From Kistimonas sp964291505 (lineage in GTDB: Bacteria > Pseudomonadota > Gammaproteobacteria > Pseudomonadales > Endozoicomonadaceae): a DNA stretch of 64,000 nt. Numbering within the stretch: the first letter of the stretch is position 1; each line of letters opens with the position of its first letter. The notes beneath the pieces are model-generated. The model had not been told where the DNA came from. It searched no databases and saw only the letters and a program-made list of their open reading frames with translations. Below are positions 51,384 through 59,727 of this stretch, one piece after another. The stretch spans positions 868,001 through 932,000 of the forward strand of contig OZ220216.1 in NCBI GenBank assembly GCA_964291505.2. Direction: 5' to 3'. The translations under genes were made by a program, and so were the position numbers.

Positions 51384-51414
51384 AAAAAAACCGGCAGTGT
51401 TTGCCGGTTTTTTT
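51384..51414. terminator. Bidirectional terminator nadA/bepA
   Basis: Stem AAAAAACCGGCA/TGCCGGTTTTTT with a short loop between convergent genes. A and T runs on both flanks. Confidence 0.93.
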
Positions 51415-51433
51415 AATGTTCTGTATTCTCTGC

Positions 51434-52870
51434 CTAGAGTTTCATCCGCTTTTTGTATTCCTGAATTTCTATGACGCGCTCTTTCAGGGCGGTTTTGGTA
51501 CTAAATGGTGTGCTGGGTAGTTCTGCGGCATATTCCAGGTGTTTGATGGCATCATCAAAGTTACCCGTCAGGAAAAAGAACTCTGCCCTTGCCTTATGAA
51601 CTTCCTCAATATCGCCGGCTTTACCTGCAGCTTCAGCCAGCTGATACCAGATTTCCGGATCATCCGGACGTGTGCGGGAAAACGTCTTAAGAGCCCGTGT
51701 GGCTGCTGTGTACTGTTTATCCTGAAACAGCATGTCCGCATAGGTCATGGTGAGGGGCAGATTGTCGGGCGTGAAGCGCAGCATATCCTTAATGTTTGCA
51801 AGGGCTTCCTTTTGCTGGCCTTGGGTAAAACGAATGCGGTTGTCCAGAATGCGGTAATAGACGTTGTCCGGTGTATTGGCTAACAGAGGTTTCAATGCTT
51901 TAGCCGCTTTTGATGTATCGCCACTTTCCAGTTGTGCCAGTGCTAATCCGTAGCGCGTTGCGAAAGGATAGCTGGTATGGCCCGTTTCAAGATCGGCGGC
52001 AAGACGTCGCGCTGTGTTTTCCGGCGAGCTGGATGATTCGACGATTACGCGCATGCGCATTAGATGGTAAGACGGGTTGTCCTGGTAATTGCGAACCGGG
52101 TATTGCTCGGCACGACCGAGGGAGTCGGCGACACGGTTTCGGGAGACCGGGTGGGTGCGCAGGAATTCCAGCTGCGGGCCGCCGCCTTCCATGCGGCTCA
52201 TCCGTTCAAACAGTCTGGGCATGGCGCGAGGATCAAAACCGGCGCGGGCCATGTTGCGGATGCCGACCCGGTCAGCTTCCTGTTCATTGTATCGGCTGAA
52301 TCGCAGTTGTTCGCTTTGCATGCCAGCGATGGTCGAGCTCAAGGCCGCGGCGCCAAGGTCGCCCCCGCCGGCAGCAGCCAGAATGATGCTGCCCAGCAAT
52401 GCAGCCATGGAGGGTATGCGCTGACGTTGTGCAGCCTCGACCCGGCGGGCATAGTGCCGCTGACTCAGGTGGGCGAGTTCGTGTGCTACAACGGAGGCAA
52501 ATTCCTGTTCAGTTTCTGCATACAGGAACAGACCGGCATTAATGCCGATAATGCCGCCGGGTGCAGCGAATGCGTTGAGCTGTGGACTGTCGATAATCAC
52601 CAGGGAGATACGCCTGTCCTGCAGTTCGCTGGTTTCCGCCAGGCGATAGATCAGTCCTTCGGTATAGCTGGTGAGTTCCGGGTCGTTCAGGGTTTTCACC
52701 TGGCTGTTGATCATCTTCAGGAAAACCTGGCCCAACTCATGCTCTTGCTGGGCTGAGACAACGCCAGAAGTCGCATCACCCAGGGTTGGCAGTTCTGAGG
52801 CGCCCTGCGCGGTTTGGGTCAGCATCATCAGCAGGCTGATGGTGGAGAGAAAATGGGCGATTTTTCGCAT
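51434..52870 (-). CDS. bepA: Beta-barrel assembly-enhancing protease BepA (M48)
   Basis: 478 residues from the ATG at 52870. The frame is open to 52924, but only the inner start gives a proper signal peptide (MRKIAHFLSTISLLMMLTQTAQGA). Zn-metalloprotease motif VVAHELAHLSQRHYA, third ligand region in the NEQEADRVGIRNMARAGFDP segment, then a C-terminal TPR array from ~300 onward. Periplasmic chaperone/protease that assists or clears LptD and other barrels with the BAM complex; BamC is also encoded nearby at 56.1 kb. Confidence 0.93.
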   Translation of the reverse strand: MRKIAHFLSTISLLMMLTQTAQGASELPTLGDATSGVVSAQQEHELGQVFLKMINSQVKTLNDPELTSYTEGLIYRLAETSELQDRRISLVIIDSPQLNAFAAPGGIIGINAGLFLYAETEQEFASVVAHELAHLSQRHYARRVEAAQRQRIPSMAALLGSIILAAAGGGDLGAAALSSTIAGMQSEQLRFSRYNEQEADRVGIRNMARAGFDPRAMPRLFERMSRMEGGGPQLEFLRTHPVSRNRVADSLGRAEQYPVRNYQDNPSYHLMRMRVIVESSSSPENTARRLAADLETGHTSYPFATRYGLALAQLESGDTSKAAKALKPLLANTPDNVYYRILDNRIRFTQGQQKEALANIKDMLRFTPDNLPLTMTYADMLFQDKQYTAATRALKTFSRTRPDDPEIWYQLAEAAGKAGDIEEVHKARAEFFFLTGNFDDAIKHLEYAAELPSTPFSTKTALKERVIEIQEYKKRMKL

Positions 52871-53062
52871 TAGCAAACAGCTTATTGGTTTGTGGTGAAT
52901 GGCGAGGGCATTTTCTTTGCCCATAAGATACTATGATGAATTGGGTCTTTCATTAATAATTCCGTGATTTTTACCGTTCATGGCGGGTTTGCCGAAGAGT
53001 ATTAAGAGTCGCCAGTGTTCGGGCATGGAGTTTGCCGTTGTTTTCAGGGTTGTGCGGGTGGT

Positions 53063-53296
53063 ATGTCAGACATAGATGTTGAATTGGATGTCAGGGGGAT
53101 GGCTTGTCCCATGCCATTGTTAAAGGCCAAGCAGGCATTGAATCGAATGGCGGCAGGTCAGGTGCTCAGGGTGCTGGCGACAGATCCCGGTTCGGTCAGG
53201 GATTTTCGCAGTTACGCGGAGTTGGCGGGCCACAGCTTACTTGAGAGTGACGAGTGTGAGGGTGTGTTTGTCCACACACTGAAAAAACATGGATAA
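53063..53296 (+). CDS. TusA-family sulfurtransferase
   Basis: 77 residues from the ATG at 53063. The family core LDVRGMACPMPLLKAKQALNRM places the sulfur-carrying Cys at 15 in the CPxP motif. Members deliver sulfur for tRNA thiolation or molybdenum cofactor; pseudomonads have a TusA homologue in this same place between bepA and perM. Overlaps the perM-like gene by eight bases, so translationally coupled. Confidence 0.9.
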   Translation: MSDIDVELDVRGMACPMPLLKAKQALNRMAAGQVLRVLATDPGSVRDFRSYAELAGHSLLESDECEGVFVHTLKKHG

Positions 53297-54374
53297 GACG
53301 GCAATGTTCAGACTTTTTCGCGGCTGGATGCAGCGTTATTTTTCCGATGATGAAGCAGTGATGCTGTTTGTGCTGCTGTTACTGGCCATGGGTATCATCA
53401 TGGCCTTTGGCAGTATGCTGGCTCCCGTGTTTGCCGGTTTAGTGCTGGCGTTTGTGCTGCAGGGGATGGTCGGCTGGCTGGAGCGGCGTAGTGTGCCTCA
53501 TATGGTGTCGGTGTCGCTGGTGTTTGCACTGTTTGTGGCCATGCTGATGGTTGTGCTGTTGCTGCTGTTGCCGCTTGTCTGGGACCAGGGGGTCAATCTA
53601 CTCAATGAATTGCCGCGCATGGTGACGCGGGGGCATTTGTTGCTGAGTGAGTTGCCAGAAAAATTCCCGGGCTTTATCTCGGAGGCTCAAGTTAATGCCT
53701 GGATGGAAACGGCTAGCAGTCAGGTGGCCAATCTGGGGCAGTGGATTGTTTCGTTTTCCCTGTCACGGATATCCGGGGTGGTGGGGCTGCTGATTTACCT
53801 GGTGCTGGTGCCGATCCTGGTCTTTTTCTTTCTTAAGGATCGTAAGGAATTGCTGGCATGGTGCTCATCTGTGCTGCCGAAAGAGCGCAGGATGCTTAAG
53901 CAGGTATCAGAGGAGATGAGTCAGCAGATTGCCAATTATATCCGGGGCAAGGTGATTGAAATTGTCATTGTTGGTCTGGTGACTTTCATCTCGTTTATTT
54001 TCCTTGGTCTGAACTATGCAGCCTTGCTGGGCTTGTTGGTGGGGCTCTCCGTACTTATTCCTTATATAGGTGCAGCGATTGTCACGATACCTGTCGCCGC
54101 TGTTGGTCTTTTCCAGTGGGGTATGGGGCATGATTTTATCATCCTGATGGTCGTCTATGGTGTCATTCAGGCGCTGGATGGGAATGTGTTGGTGCCTTTG
54201 TTGTTCAGTGAGGCAGTCAATCTGCATCCCATTGCGATTATTGTGGCGGTGCTATTGTTTGGTGGGCTCTGGGGTTTCTGGGGCGTGTTCTTTGCGATTC
54301 CGCTGGCAACCTTGGTTAAAGCGGTGATCAATGCCTGGCCGGGTGGTGAAGAGATAGCCGGTGTGGATGTTTGA
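53289..54374 (+). CDS. perM: AI-2E family transporter / PerM-like permease (copy 2)
   Basis: 361 residues, about eight membrane spans. Family motifs include FFLKDRKELLAWCSSVLPKERR, YIRGKVIEIVIVGLVTFISF, the LIPYIGAAIVTIPV segment and LHPIAIIVAVLLFGGLWGFWGVFFAIPLATLV. The sequence is clearly distinct from copy 1 at 14723, so the two are old paralogues. Transport substrate unresolved. Coupled to the TusA-like gene. Confidence 0.9.
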   Translation: MDKTAMFRLFRGWMQRYFSDDEAVMLFVLLLLAMGIIMAFGSMLAPVFAGLVLAFVLQGMVGWLERRSVPHMVSVSLVFALFVAMLMVVLLLLLPLVWDQGVNLLNELPRMVTRGHLLLSELPEKFPGFISEAQVNAWMETASSQVANLGQWIVSFSLSRISGVVGLLIYLVLVPILVFFFLKDRKELLAWCSSVLPKERRMLKQVSEEMSQQIANYIRGKVIEIVIVGLVTFISFIFLGLNYAALLGLLVGLSVLIPYIGAAIVTIPVAAVGLFQWGMGHDFIILMVVYGVIQALDGNVLVPLLFSEAVNLHPIAIIVAVLLFGGLWGFWGVFFAIPLATLVKAVINAWPGGEEIAGVDV

Positions 54375-54427
54375 GAGAGCCGGGAAGTAAGGTGATCTTG
54401 CTTCCCGGAATAGCTTGCACTTTATAT

Positions 54428-54934
54428 TTATTCCTCTTCGTTGTCCGCTCTGACAACAGGCTCAATCATATTGGATAATGCCTGGGCGGCCTGCAGAACG
54501 TCTTCAGCATGTTGCTTGATATGTACGCGACGCCATTCGTGCTGAAGGATGCCTTCCCGGTCGATCAGGAATGTGCTGCGTTCAATCCGTAGTGTCTCCT
54601 GCTCTGCTCTGTGGGCGCGTAGCACATCGAATAACTCACAGAGCTGACCTTCGGTGTCGGCAATGAGATCGAACGGCAGCTGATACTGGTCTTTAAAGAG
54701 TTCGTGGGATTCAAGGCTATCTCTGGAAACACCGAACACCAGCGTATTCGCAGCCTCGAACTGGGGGTGCAGCGCCTTGAAAGATTGTCCTTCGCTGGTG
54801 CAGCCCGGAGTGTTATCTTTGGGATAAAAATAGAGAACGATGTTCTGGCCCTTGAGTGCGGAAAGATCGACCTGGTTGCCACTGGTGGCCTGGGCGGTGA
54901 AATCGGGAGTGGGTTTGCCGATGTTCGCCTTCAT
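54428..54934 (-). CDS. bcp: Peroxiredoxin, PrxQ/Bcp type
   Basis: 168 residues. Thiol peroxidase with the catalytic motif PKDNTPGCTSEGQSF, peroxidatic Cys45. Position 50, where E. coli Bcp has its resolving Cys, is Gln; the only other Cys is in GQLCELFDV. It is therefore a one-Cys type or uses a distant resolving residue. The tail is acidic (RADNEEE). Divergent from dapA by about 250 bases. Confidence 0.93.
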   Translation of the reverse strand: MKANIGKPTPDFTAQATSGNQVDLSALKGQNIVLYFYPKDNTPGCTSEGQSFKALHPQFEAANTLVFGVSRDSLESHELFKDQYQLPFDLIADTEGQLCELFDVLRAHRAEQETLRIERSTFLIDREGILQHEWRRVHIKQHAEDVLQAAQALSNMIEPVVRADNEEE

Positions 54935-55182
54935 GCTATGTCCTTACCTGCGTTAATCTGATTCTGGTTTATGGGCGACAGAAGTATGGACCACGGTTTC
55001 AGGGTTAGCCTCCCGGTTTTGGCCTGATGTTCGTGTCCTGATCTATGCTTTTTATCGGCAGGGGTGCGCTGCAGTGAATATCGTTGCGGATTTCTGTCTG
55101 TAAGAGTGGTTACGCAGCTTGTGATATACCGGCATGGCCGGTAACATTTGCGCTTATTTTTTATGGCTACTGGAGTGTATCG

Positions 55183-56088
55183 ATGATAACCGGCAGTCTT
55201 GTTGCGCTGGTCACCCCCATGTTGTCCGGTGGGGAAGTGGACTGGCAGCGCCTGCACGATCTGGTCGACTTCCATCTGGAAAATGGCACTGATGCCATTG
55301 TGGCCGTAGGCACCACCGGCGAATCGGCGACGCTGACGGTGGAAGAGCATTGTCAGGTCATTCGCGATGTTGTTGCGCAGGTCAAGGGACGTATTCCCGT
55401 GATTGCCGGTACCGGCGCGAACTCAACCCAGGAAGCGGTTCACCTGACCGCGGAAGCCAAGGCGCTGGGAGCTGATGCCTGCCTGCTGGTGACGCCCTAC
55501 TACAACAAGCCCACCCAGGAAGGCCTCTACCGACATTTCCGTACCGTGGCGGAGTCTGTTGCGATTCCCCAGATTCTCTATAACGTACCAGGGCGTACCG
55601 CTGTGGATATGTTGCCTGATACCGTTGAACGCCTGTCTGATCTAACCAATATTGTTGCTATCAAGGAAGCCACCGGTGATCTGGGGCGGGCGCGTGAAGT
55701 GATTACCCGTTGCGGTGATCGTATCGCGGTCTATTCCGGTGATGATGGCACCGCCGTGGAACTGATGTTGCTGGGCGGCAAGGGCAATATTTCTGTGACG
55801 GCGAATGTGGCGCCGGCAGATATGCATGAATTATGTGCCCTGGCCATTGCCGGCAAGGCGGACGAAGCGCGCGCTATTCACCAGCGTCTGTTGCCGTTGC
55901 ACAAGGCGCTGTTTCTGGAGTCAAACCCGATTCCGGTCAAATGGGCTTTGCAGGCAATGGGGTTAATGGAAGGTGGTATTCGTCTGCCGCTAACGCCGTT
56001 GTCAGAGCAGCACCATGAAGCCGTTGTCAAAGCCATGCAGGCAGCGGGTATTAATGTTGTATCCAAGGAGAGTGCATGCACAGTGTAA
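55183..56088 (+). CDS. dapA: 4-hydroxy-tetrahydrodipicolinate synthase
   Basis: 301 residues from the ATG at 55183 (MITGSLVALVTPM); the frame opens at 55084, but that stretch is not conserved. Condenses aspartate semialdehyde and pyruvate in lysine/DAP synthesis. Schiff-base Lys161 (VAIKEATGDL), Tyr133 (LYNVPGRT), Thr44/Thr45 (GTTGE) and Tyr107 (TPYYNKP) match E. coli numbering. About ten residues longer than usual at the C terminus, where it overlaps bamC by 13 bases. Confidence 0.97.
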   Translation: MITGSLVALVTPMLSGGEVDWQRLHDLVDFHLENGTDAIVAVGTTGESATLTVEEHCQVIRDVVAQVKGRIPVIAGTGANSTQEAVHLTAEAKALGADACLLVTPYYNKPTQEGLYRHFRTVAESVAIPQILYNVPGRTAVDMLPDTVERLSDLTNIVAIKEATGDLGRAREVITRCGDRIAVYSGDDGTAVELMLLGGKGNISVTANVAPADMHELCALAIAGKADEARAIHQRLLPLHKALFLESNPIPVKWALQAMGLMEGGIRLPLTPLSEQHHEAVVKAMQAAGINVVSKESACTV

Positions 56089-57197
56089 GGATGTTGCCGC
56101 TGGTGGCAGCAGTCTCTCTCGCGTTGGGTGGCTGCAGCTACCTGACCGGTAAGGATGGTTATTTCCGTGATAAATCAGAAGATTACGCGGCTGAGCAAAC
56201 CTATGGTCGTCTGACGCTTCCGGAAGGTTTGAATCCCCGTGAAATGCCGGAATATCTGCGCGTGCCTGAGCAGGCAGAGACATCAGGCAAAATTGGTGGT
56301 GAGGTGCCGCGTCCCGATCAGCGCATTATGCGGACTGCAGATGAAGGGTATTCTGTTCAGCGCAGCGGTGATCAACGCTGGCTTCTGGCTGAGAAGAGCC
56401 CCGAAAAAATCTGGCCGCAACTGGTACGTTTCTGGGATGTGAGTAATATTCCGCTTTCCGCGTCTGATGCAAAACAGGGTGTTATGGAAACCCAGTGGAT
56501 TGTGATGCGTGATGAAACCAGCAAGGATCTGGTTCGTCGTCTGTTCGGACGAGTGGTCGGTATGGATAGTACCGAACCGCAGGAAGACCGTTTCCGTTTG
56601 ACGGTTCAGCAGGGCGTGCGTGCGGGTACCAGTGAGATAAAACTGGAGCATGCCAGCCGTGCACTGGGTAGTGACGAAAAGGCTGTTTGGCGTGACGGAG
56701 AATCCGGAACGAACACCAGTCTTGAGGCGGGCCTGCTGAATGAAATGCTGGTATTCCTGGTACAGAATGCCGATGACCAGTCCGTTTCGCTGGTGGCACA
56801 GACCCTCAGTATTGGTGATCAGAGTGCGCTGATCTATGACGGTAATGGAAATCCTGTGCTGAAAATCAGTCAGCCATTTGCCCGTAGTTGGCAGGCGGTT
56901 TCCGTTGCGTTGAGTGAAGCGAAAATTCAGGTGGTTGACCAGAACCGCTCTGCCGGCGTTTTTTATATTGAGCTGGGCGACGAGAAAACGGATAAGGACG
57001 ACGAGAAAGGCTTCTTTAGCGGCCTCTTTGGCAGTAGTGCTGATGACCGTGAACAAGCGCCCAAAACCGCTTATCGCGTCAGGGTTTCTCCGCTCGGAGA
57101 AGAAGTCCAGGTCACGCTGGAAAAAGATATCAACACCCTGCCACCTGTCGATGTTTCTGAGAAAGTGCTGCAGTCCATCAAGTCGCATCTGAATTAA
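56076..57197 (+). CDS. bamC: Outer-membrane assembly lipoprotein BamC
   Basis: 373 residues. Signal peptide with lipobox ALGGC, then the unstructured N-terminal segment (LPEGLNPREMPEYLRVPE, which in E. coli lies along BamD) and two helix-grip domains (YSVQRSGDQRWLLAEKSPEKIWPQLVRFW; ILKISQPFARSWQAVSVALSEAKIQVVDQNRSAGVFYIEL, read in parts with NPVLKISQ). Non-essential subunit of the BAM barrel-assembly machine. The dapA-bamC order is the classical one (dapX/nlpB). Confidence 0.94.
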   Translation: MHSVRMLPLVAAVSLALGGCSYLTGKDGYFRDKSEDYAAEQTYGRLTLPEGLNPREMPEYLRVPEQAETSGKIGGEVPRPDQRIMRTADEGYSVQRSGDQRWLLAEKSPEKIWPQLVRFWDVSNIPLSASDAKQGVMETQWIVMRDETSKDLVRRLFGRVVGMDSTEPQEDRFRLTVQQGVRAGTSEIKLEHASRALGSDEKAVWRDGESGTNTSLEAGLLNEMLVFLVQNADDQSVSLVAQTLSIGDQSALIYDGNGNPVLKISQPFARSWQAVSVALSEAKIQVVDQNRSAGVFYIELGDEKTDKDDEKGFFSGLFGSSADDREQAPKTAYRVRVSPLGEEVQVTLEKDINTLPPVDVSEKVLQSIKSHLN

Positions 57198-57326
57198 TCG
57201 TGGGTTCGACACCTGTCAGCGTTAATGGTTGTGCTTATATTGCCGGTTCAGTCTGTTAGATGAACCGGTTCATTGTCTCCTTGTTCCCTGAATCTACTGA
57301 TTTTATTCACCTGTGTGGAGATTATG

Positions 57327-58040
57327 ATGGAAAAGCGTGAGGAGCTTTACTCCGGCAAGGCCAAGTCTGTTTATACGACAGATGATCCCAATCGTATGGT
57401 GCTGCTGTTCAGAAATGACACGTCTGCGTTTGACGGCGTCAAGGTCGAGCAGCTGGAACGCAAGGGTATGGTCAACAACCTCTTTAATGCATTCATTATG
57501 CAGAAGCTGGAAGAGGCCGGTATAGCCACCCATTTTGAGAAGGTGCTGTCTTCTCAGGAATCACTGGTCAAGCGCCTGGAGATGATTCCGGTTGAGTGTG
57601 TCGTGCGTAACATTGCCGCGGGCAGTATCTGCAAGCGCCTGGGTGTGGAAGAAGGTATTGACCTGAATCCCCCGACCTTTGAGTTCTTCCTGAAAAACGA
57701 TGCACTTCATGATCCCATGGTCAATGAGTTCCATATCCGGTCTTTCGGCTGGGCGGAACCGCAGCATGTGGAAACCATGAAAGAGCTGACATTCAAGGTC
57801 AATGATGTCCTGAAACAGCTGTTCCTGGATGCGGGCATGCTGCTGGTTGATTACAAGCTGGAGTTTGGCTTGTTCGACGGCCAGGTGGTGCTGGGCGATG
57901 AATTCAGCCCGGATGGCTGCCGTATCTGGGATAAGGAAACCCGCAATAAGCTGGATAAAGATCGTTTCCGTCAGGGACTGGGCGGCGTGGTTGAAGCTTA
58001 TGAAGAGGTCGGCCACCGTCTCGGAATAAAGTTCGATTAA
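57327..58040 (+). CDS. purC: SAICAR synthetase PurC
   Basis: 237 residues, the same as E. coli, starting at ATG 57327; GGAG lies six bases before it, and an ATG one codon earlier is too close. ATP-dependent joining of aspartate to CAIR in purine synthesis. Signature segments are LYSGKAKSVYTTDDP, FRNDTSAFDG, VECVVRNIAAGS, LVDYKLEFGLFDGQVVLGDEFSPDGCR (read in parts) and KDRFRQGLGGV. Follows bamC, a common gammaproteobacterial order, and is ended by a hairpin. Confidence 0.97.
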   Translation: MEKREELYSGKAKSVYTTDDPNRMVLLFRNDTSAFDGVKVEQLERKGMVNNLFNAFIMQKLEEAGIATHFEKVLSSQESLVKRLEMIPVECVVRNIAAGSICKRLGVEEGIDLNPPTFEFFLKNDALHDPMVNEFHIRSFGWAEPQHVETMKELTFKVNDVLKQLFLDAGMLLVDYKLEFGLFDGQVVLGDEFSPDGCRIWDKETRNKLDKDRFRQGLGGVVEAYEEVGHRLGIKFD

Positions 58041-58047
58041 GTTCTTC

Positions 58048-58090
58048 CCATTGAGCTGCTTTTGTGGCAGCTCAATGGCTCCATTTTTAC
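58048..58090 (+). terminator. Hairpin terminator after purC
   Basis: 12-bp stem CCATTGAGCTGC/GCAGCTCAATGG (58048-58059 / 58067-58078) with a 7-nt loop, then CTCCATTTTTAC. The T-run starts six bases after the stem, so of moderate strength. Confidence 0.55.
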
Positions 58091-58169
58091 ATCATTTTTC
58101 TCAAATTTTTGCTTGCATTTTGTAAAGCGCCTCTGAGTAGCGGTCTCGAGCGAATTTTCTCTCTTGTCA

Positions 58170-58525
58170 ATAATTATGCACAAATTTTGATCGCCTTTTG
58201 TAAAGGTCAATGATTTGGCGCTAAGTCTTTGATTTTTCGTAAAACAAACTATAACTAGTTGAAAAATAAAGAAAAAATAATTGATCAAAAAGTGATCAAT
58301 TTAACAGTTCTTAAGGTTCAATGGGGGGTTTCGGCGCTTTTCTCCAGCTCATCCACAAAGATATCCACAGAAAATGTGGGTAACCTGGATGCACACATTC
58401 GGGGCATTTTCGGATGAATTTTTTCATTGTTGTGATAGATGCTTTGAAGGTCTGCAGATCCAGGTAATTTGCGTGCGTGTTGACCCTTGAATTCACCCTT
58501 CAGTGACGCCATTGTGTGAATATCG
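58170..58525. other. Cluster of DnaA-box-like nonamers in AT-rich DNA
   Basis: Non-coding, AT-rich. One exact TTATNCACA box at 58174 (TTATGCACA). Near matches are TCATCCACA at 58349, ATATCCACA at 58361, TGTGGGTAA at 58375 (reverse TTACCCACA) and TGTGAATAT at 58515 (reverse ATATTCACA), each one base off. The middle three lie within 35 bases at spacings of 3-5 bp. An AT tract at 58255-58302 with two GATC sites lies just before them, a layout like that of a replication origin or DnaA-binding regulatory locus. No dnaA, dnaN or mnmG is nearby, so a true oriC is not established. Confidence 0.4.
58279..58301. promoter_or_regulatory. Perfect 9-bp palindrome, possible operator
   Basis: AATTGATCA and TGATCAATT separated by AAAAG. 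Spacing does not fit FNR (TTGAT-N4-ATCAA). It could be a dimeric regulator site or a hairpin; it lies ~250 bp before the ybbN-like gene. Confidence 0.4.
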
Positions 58526-58551
58526 CTAAATCACAATCACACGGGTCTGTC

Positions 58552-59430
58552 ATGAATCCAACAGCCAATGTCATCGAGGTCACCGCTGACAATTTACACA
58601 GTGAAGTGCTGGAACGTTCCAAATCGGTTCCGGTTTTGCTGGATATCTGGGCAGACTGGTGTCAGCCCTGCAAGATGCTGATGCCTGTCCTGATGAAACT
58701 GGTTGAGTCGTACCAGGGGAAGTTTGTCCTGGCCAAGCTGAATGCTGAGGATCCTGATCCACAGGTTCAGCAGATTGCCCAGAGCCTGATGATGCAGTTG
58801 GGCGTTCGCAGTATTCCAGCCCTGATTTTTTTGCATGAAGGCAAGCCTGTTCAGGTGTTGAGCGGTATGCAGCAGGAAGGTGACTTGCGCGCCATTCTTG
58901 ATCAGTTGACGATGAGCCCGGCTGAGCGTATTCAGGCGCAGGTTGAAGCGCTGGTTGCGGATGGACAGCCTGAGCAGGCATTACAGCTGTTACAGCAGTT
59001 GTTGCAGGAAGAACCGGAAAATATGGGCTTGCAGGTGTTGCAGGCCAACCTGTTGCTGCAGTTGGGGCGTGTGGCTGATGCTTCACAACTTCTGGATGCG
59101 CTGCCGGATGATGCGCCGGGCATAGCACAGCCCAAAGCGCGTCTTGCGCTGCTGGGACTGGCCGGCGATATTGCGGATCGCGCTTCGGTGGACGCCCAGG
59201 TTGCGGCCAATGAAAAAGACCATGAAGCCCGTTATCAGCTGGCGATTCATCAGTTGCTGGCCGATGAGGCGGAACTGGCGCTGGAAAATTTGCTGTTCAT
59301 TATTCGTCATGACCGGGAATTTCGCGAAGACGGTGCTCGCACCCTGATGTTGAAGTTCTTTGAACAGCAGGGCAATGCGGATCCTCTGGTGCGTCGTTTT
59401 CGCAGCCGTTTGTTTGCCCTGATGCATTAA
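58552..59430 (+). CDS. YbbN-like co-chaperone (thioredoxin-TPR)
   Basis: 292 residues from the ATG at 58552; the frame extends to a GTG at 58516. N-terminal thioredoxin domain with WCQPC (Cys37, Cys40) and cis-Pro in GVRSIPALIFL. From residue ~125 an alpha-helical TPR domain follows (AEALVADGQPEQALQLLQQLLQEEPENMGLQVLQANLLLQLGRVADASQLLDALP, read in parts). E. coli YbbN (CnoX) is a holdase that docks on GroEL and forms mixed disulfides; it has a single active Cys, whereas this one keeps the CxxC pair and may be a reductase as well. Confidence 0.92.
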   Translation: MNPTANVIEVTADNLHSEVLERSKSVPVLLDIWADWCQPCKMLMPVLMKLVESYQGKFVLAKLNAEDPDPQVQQIAQSLMMQLGVRSIPALIFLHEGKPVQVLSGMQQEGDLRAILDQLTMSPAERIQAQVEALVADGQPEQALQLLQQLLQEEPENMGLQVLQANLLLQLGRVADASQLLDALPDDAPGIAQPKARLALLGLAGDIADRASVDAQVAANEKDHEARYQLAIHQLLADEAELALENLLFIIRHDREFREDGARTLMLKFFEQQGNADPLVRRFRSRLFALMH

Positions 59431-59727
59431 TCTTCATGGCGGTGGCGCCTTCACCCAAGGCGCCTGGCTTATCTCGCAAAGCGTTATTTCAGTGGCTGTA
59501 AGGCCAAAATCCTGGTGAAAAGTGGTGTTGTGCCGTTGTATTCCCAGTGATGCTTGTCGGATAATAGCGCTCCCTTTTAGTCTTTGTCCTGCTTCCTCTC
59601 GCTGTCTTTATTGTTCAGGTTGTCCTGTCCGGAGCCTCTCCATCAAGGTGATCCTGTGTCATCCTCCTTTCAGCATATGGTCTGCCGGGATAACGGTTTT
59701 TCTGTTCATTGAGTGTGAGAGAGTGGC

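Noticed and set aside
58311..58512. Short minus-strand frames of 61-64 codons near 58.3-58.5 kb
   Set aside because: They overlap the AT-rich regulatory-looking stretch, lack ribosome sites and resemble nothing known.
58170..58525. Calling this the chromosomal origin oriC
   Set aside because: Only one exact DnaA box, no dnaA/dnaN/mnmG/rpmH context, and gene orientation does not diverge from it. Kept as a DnaA-box cluster only.
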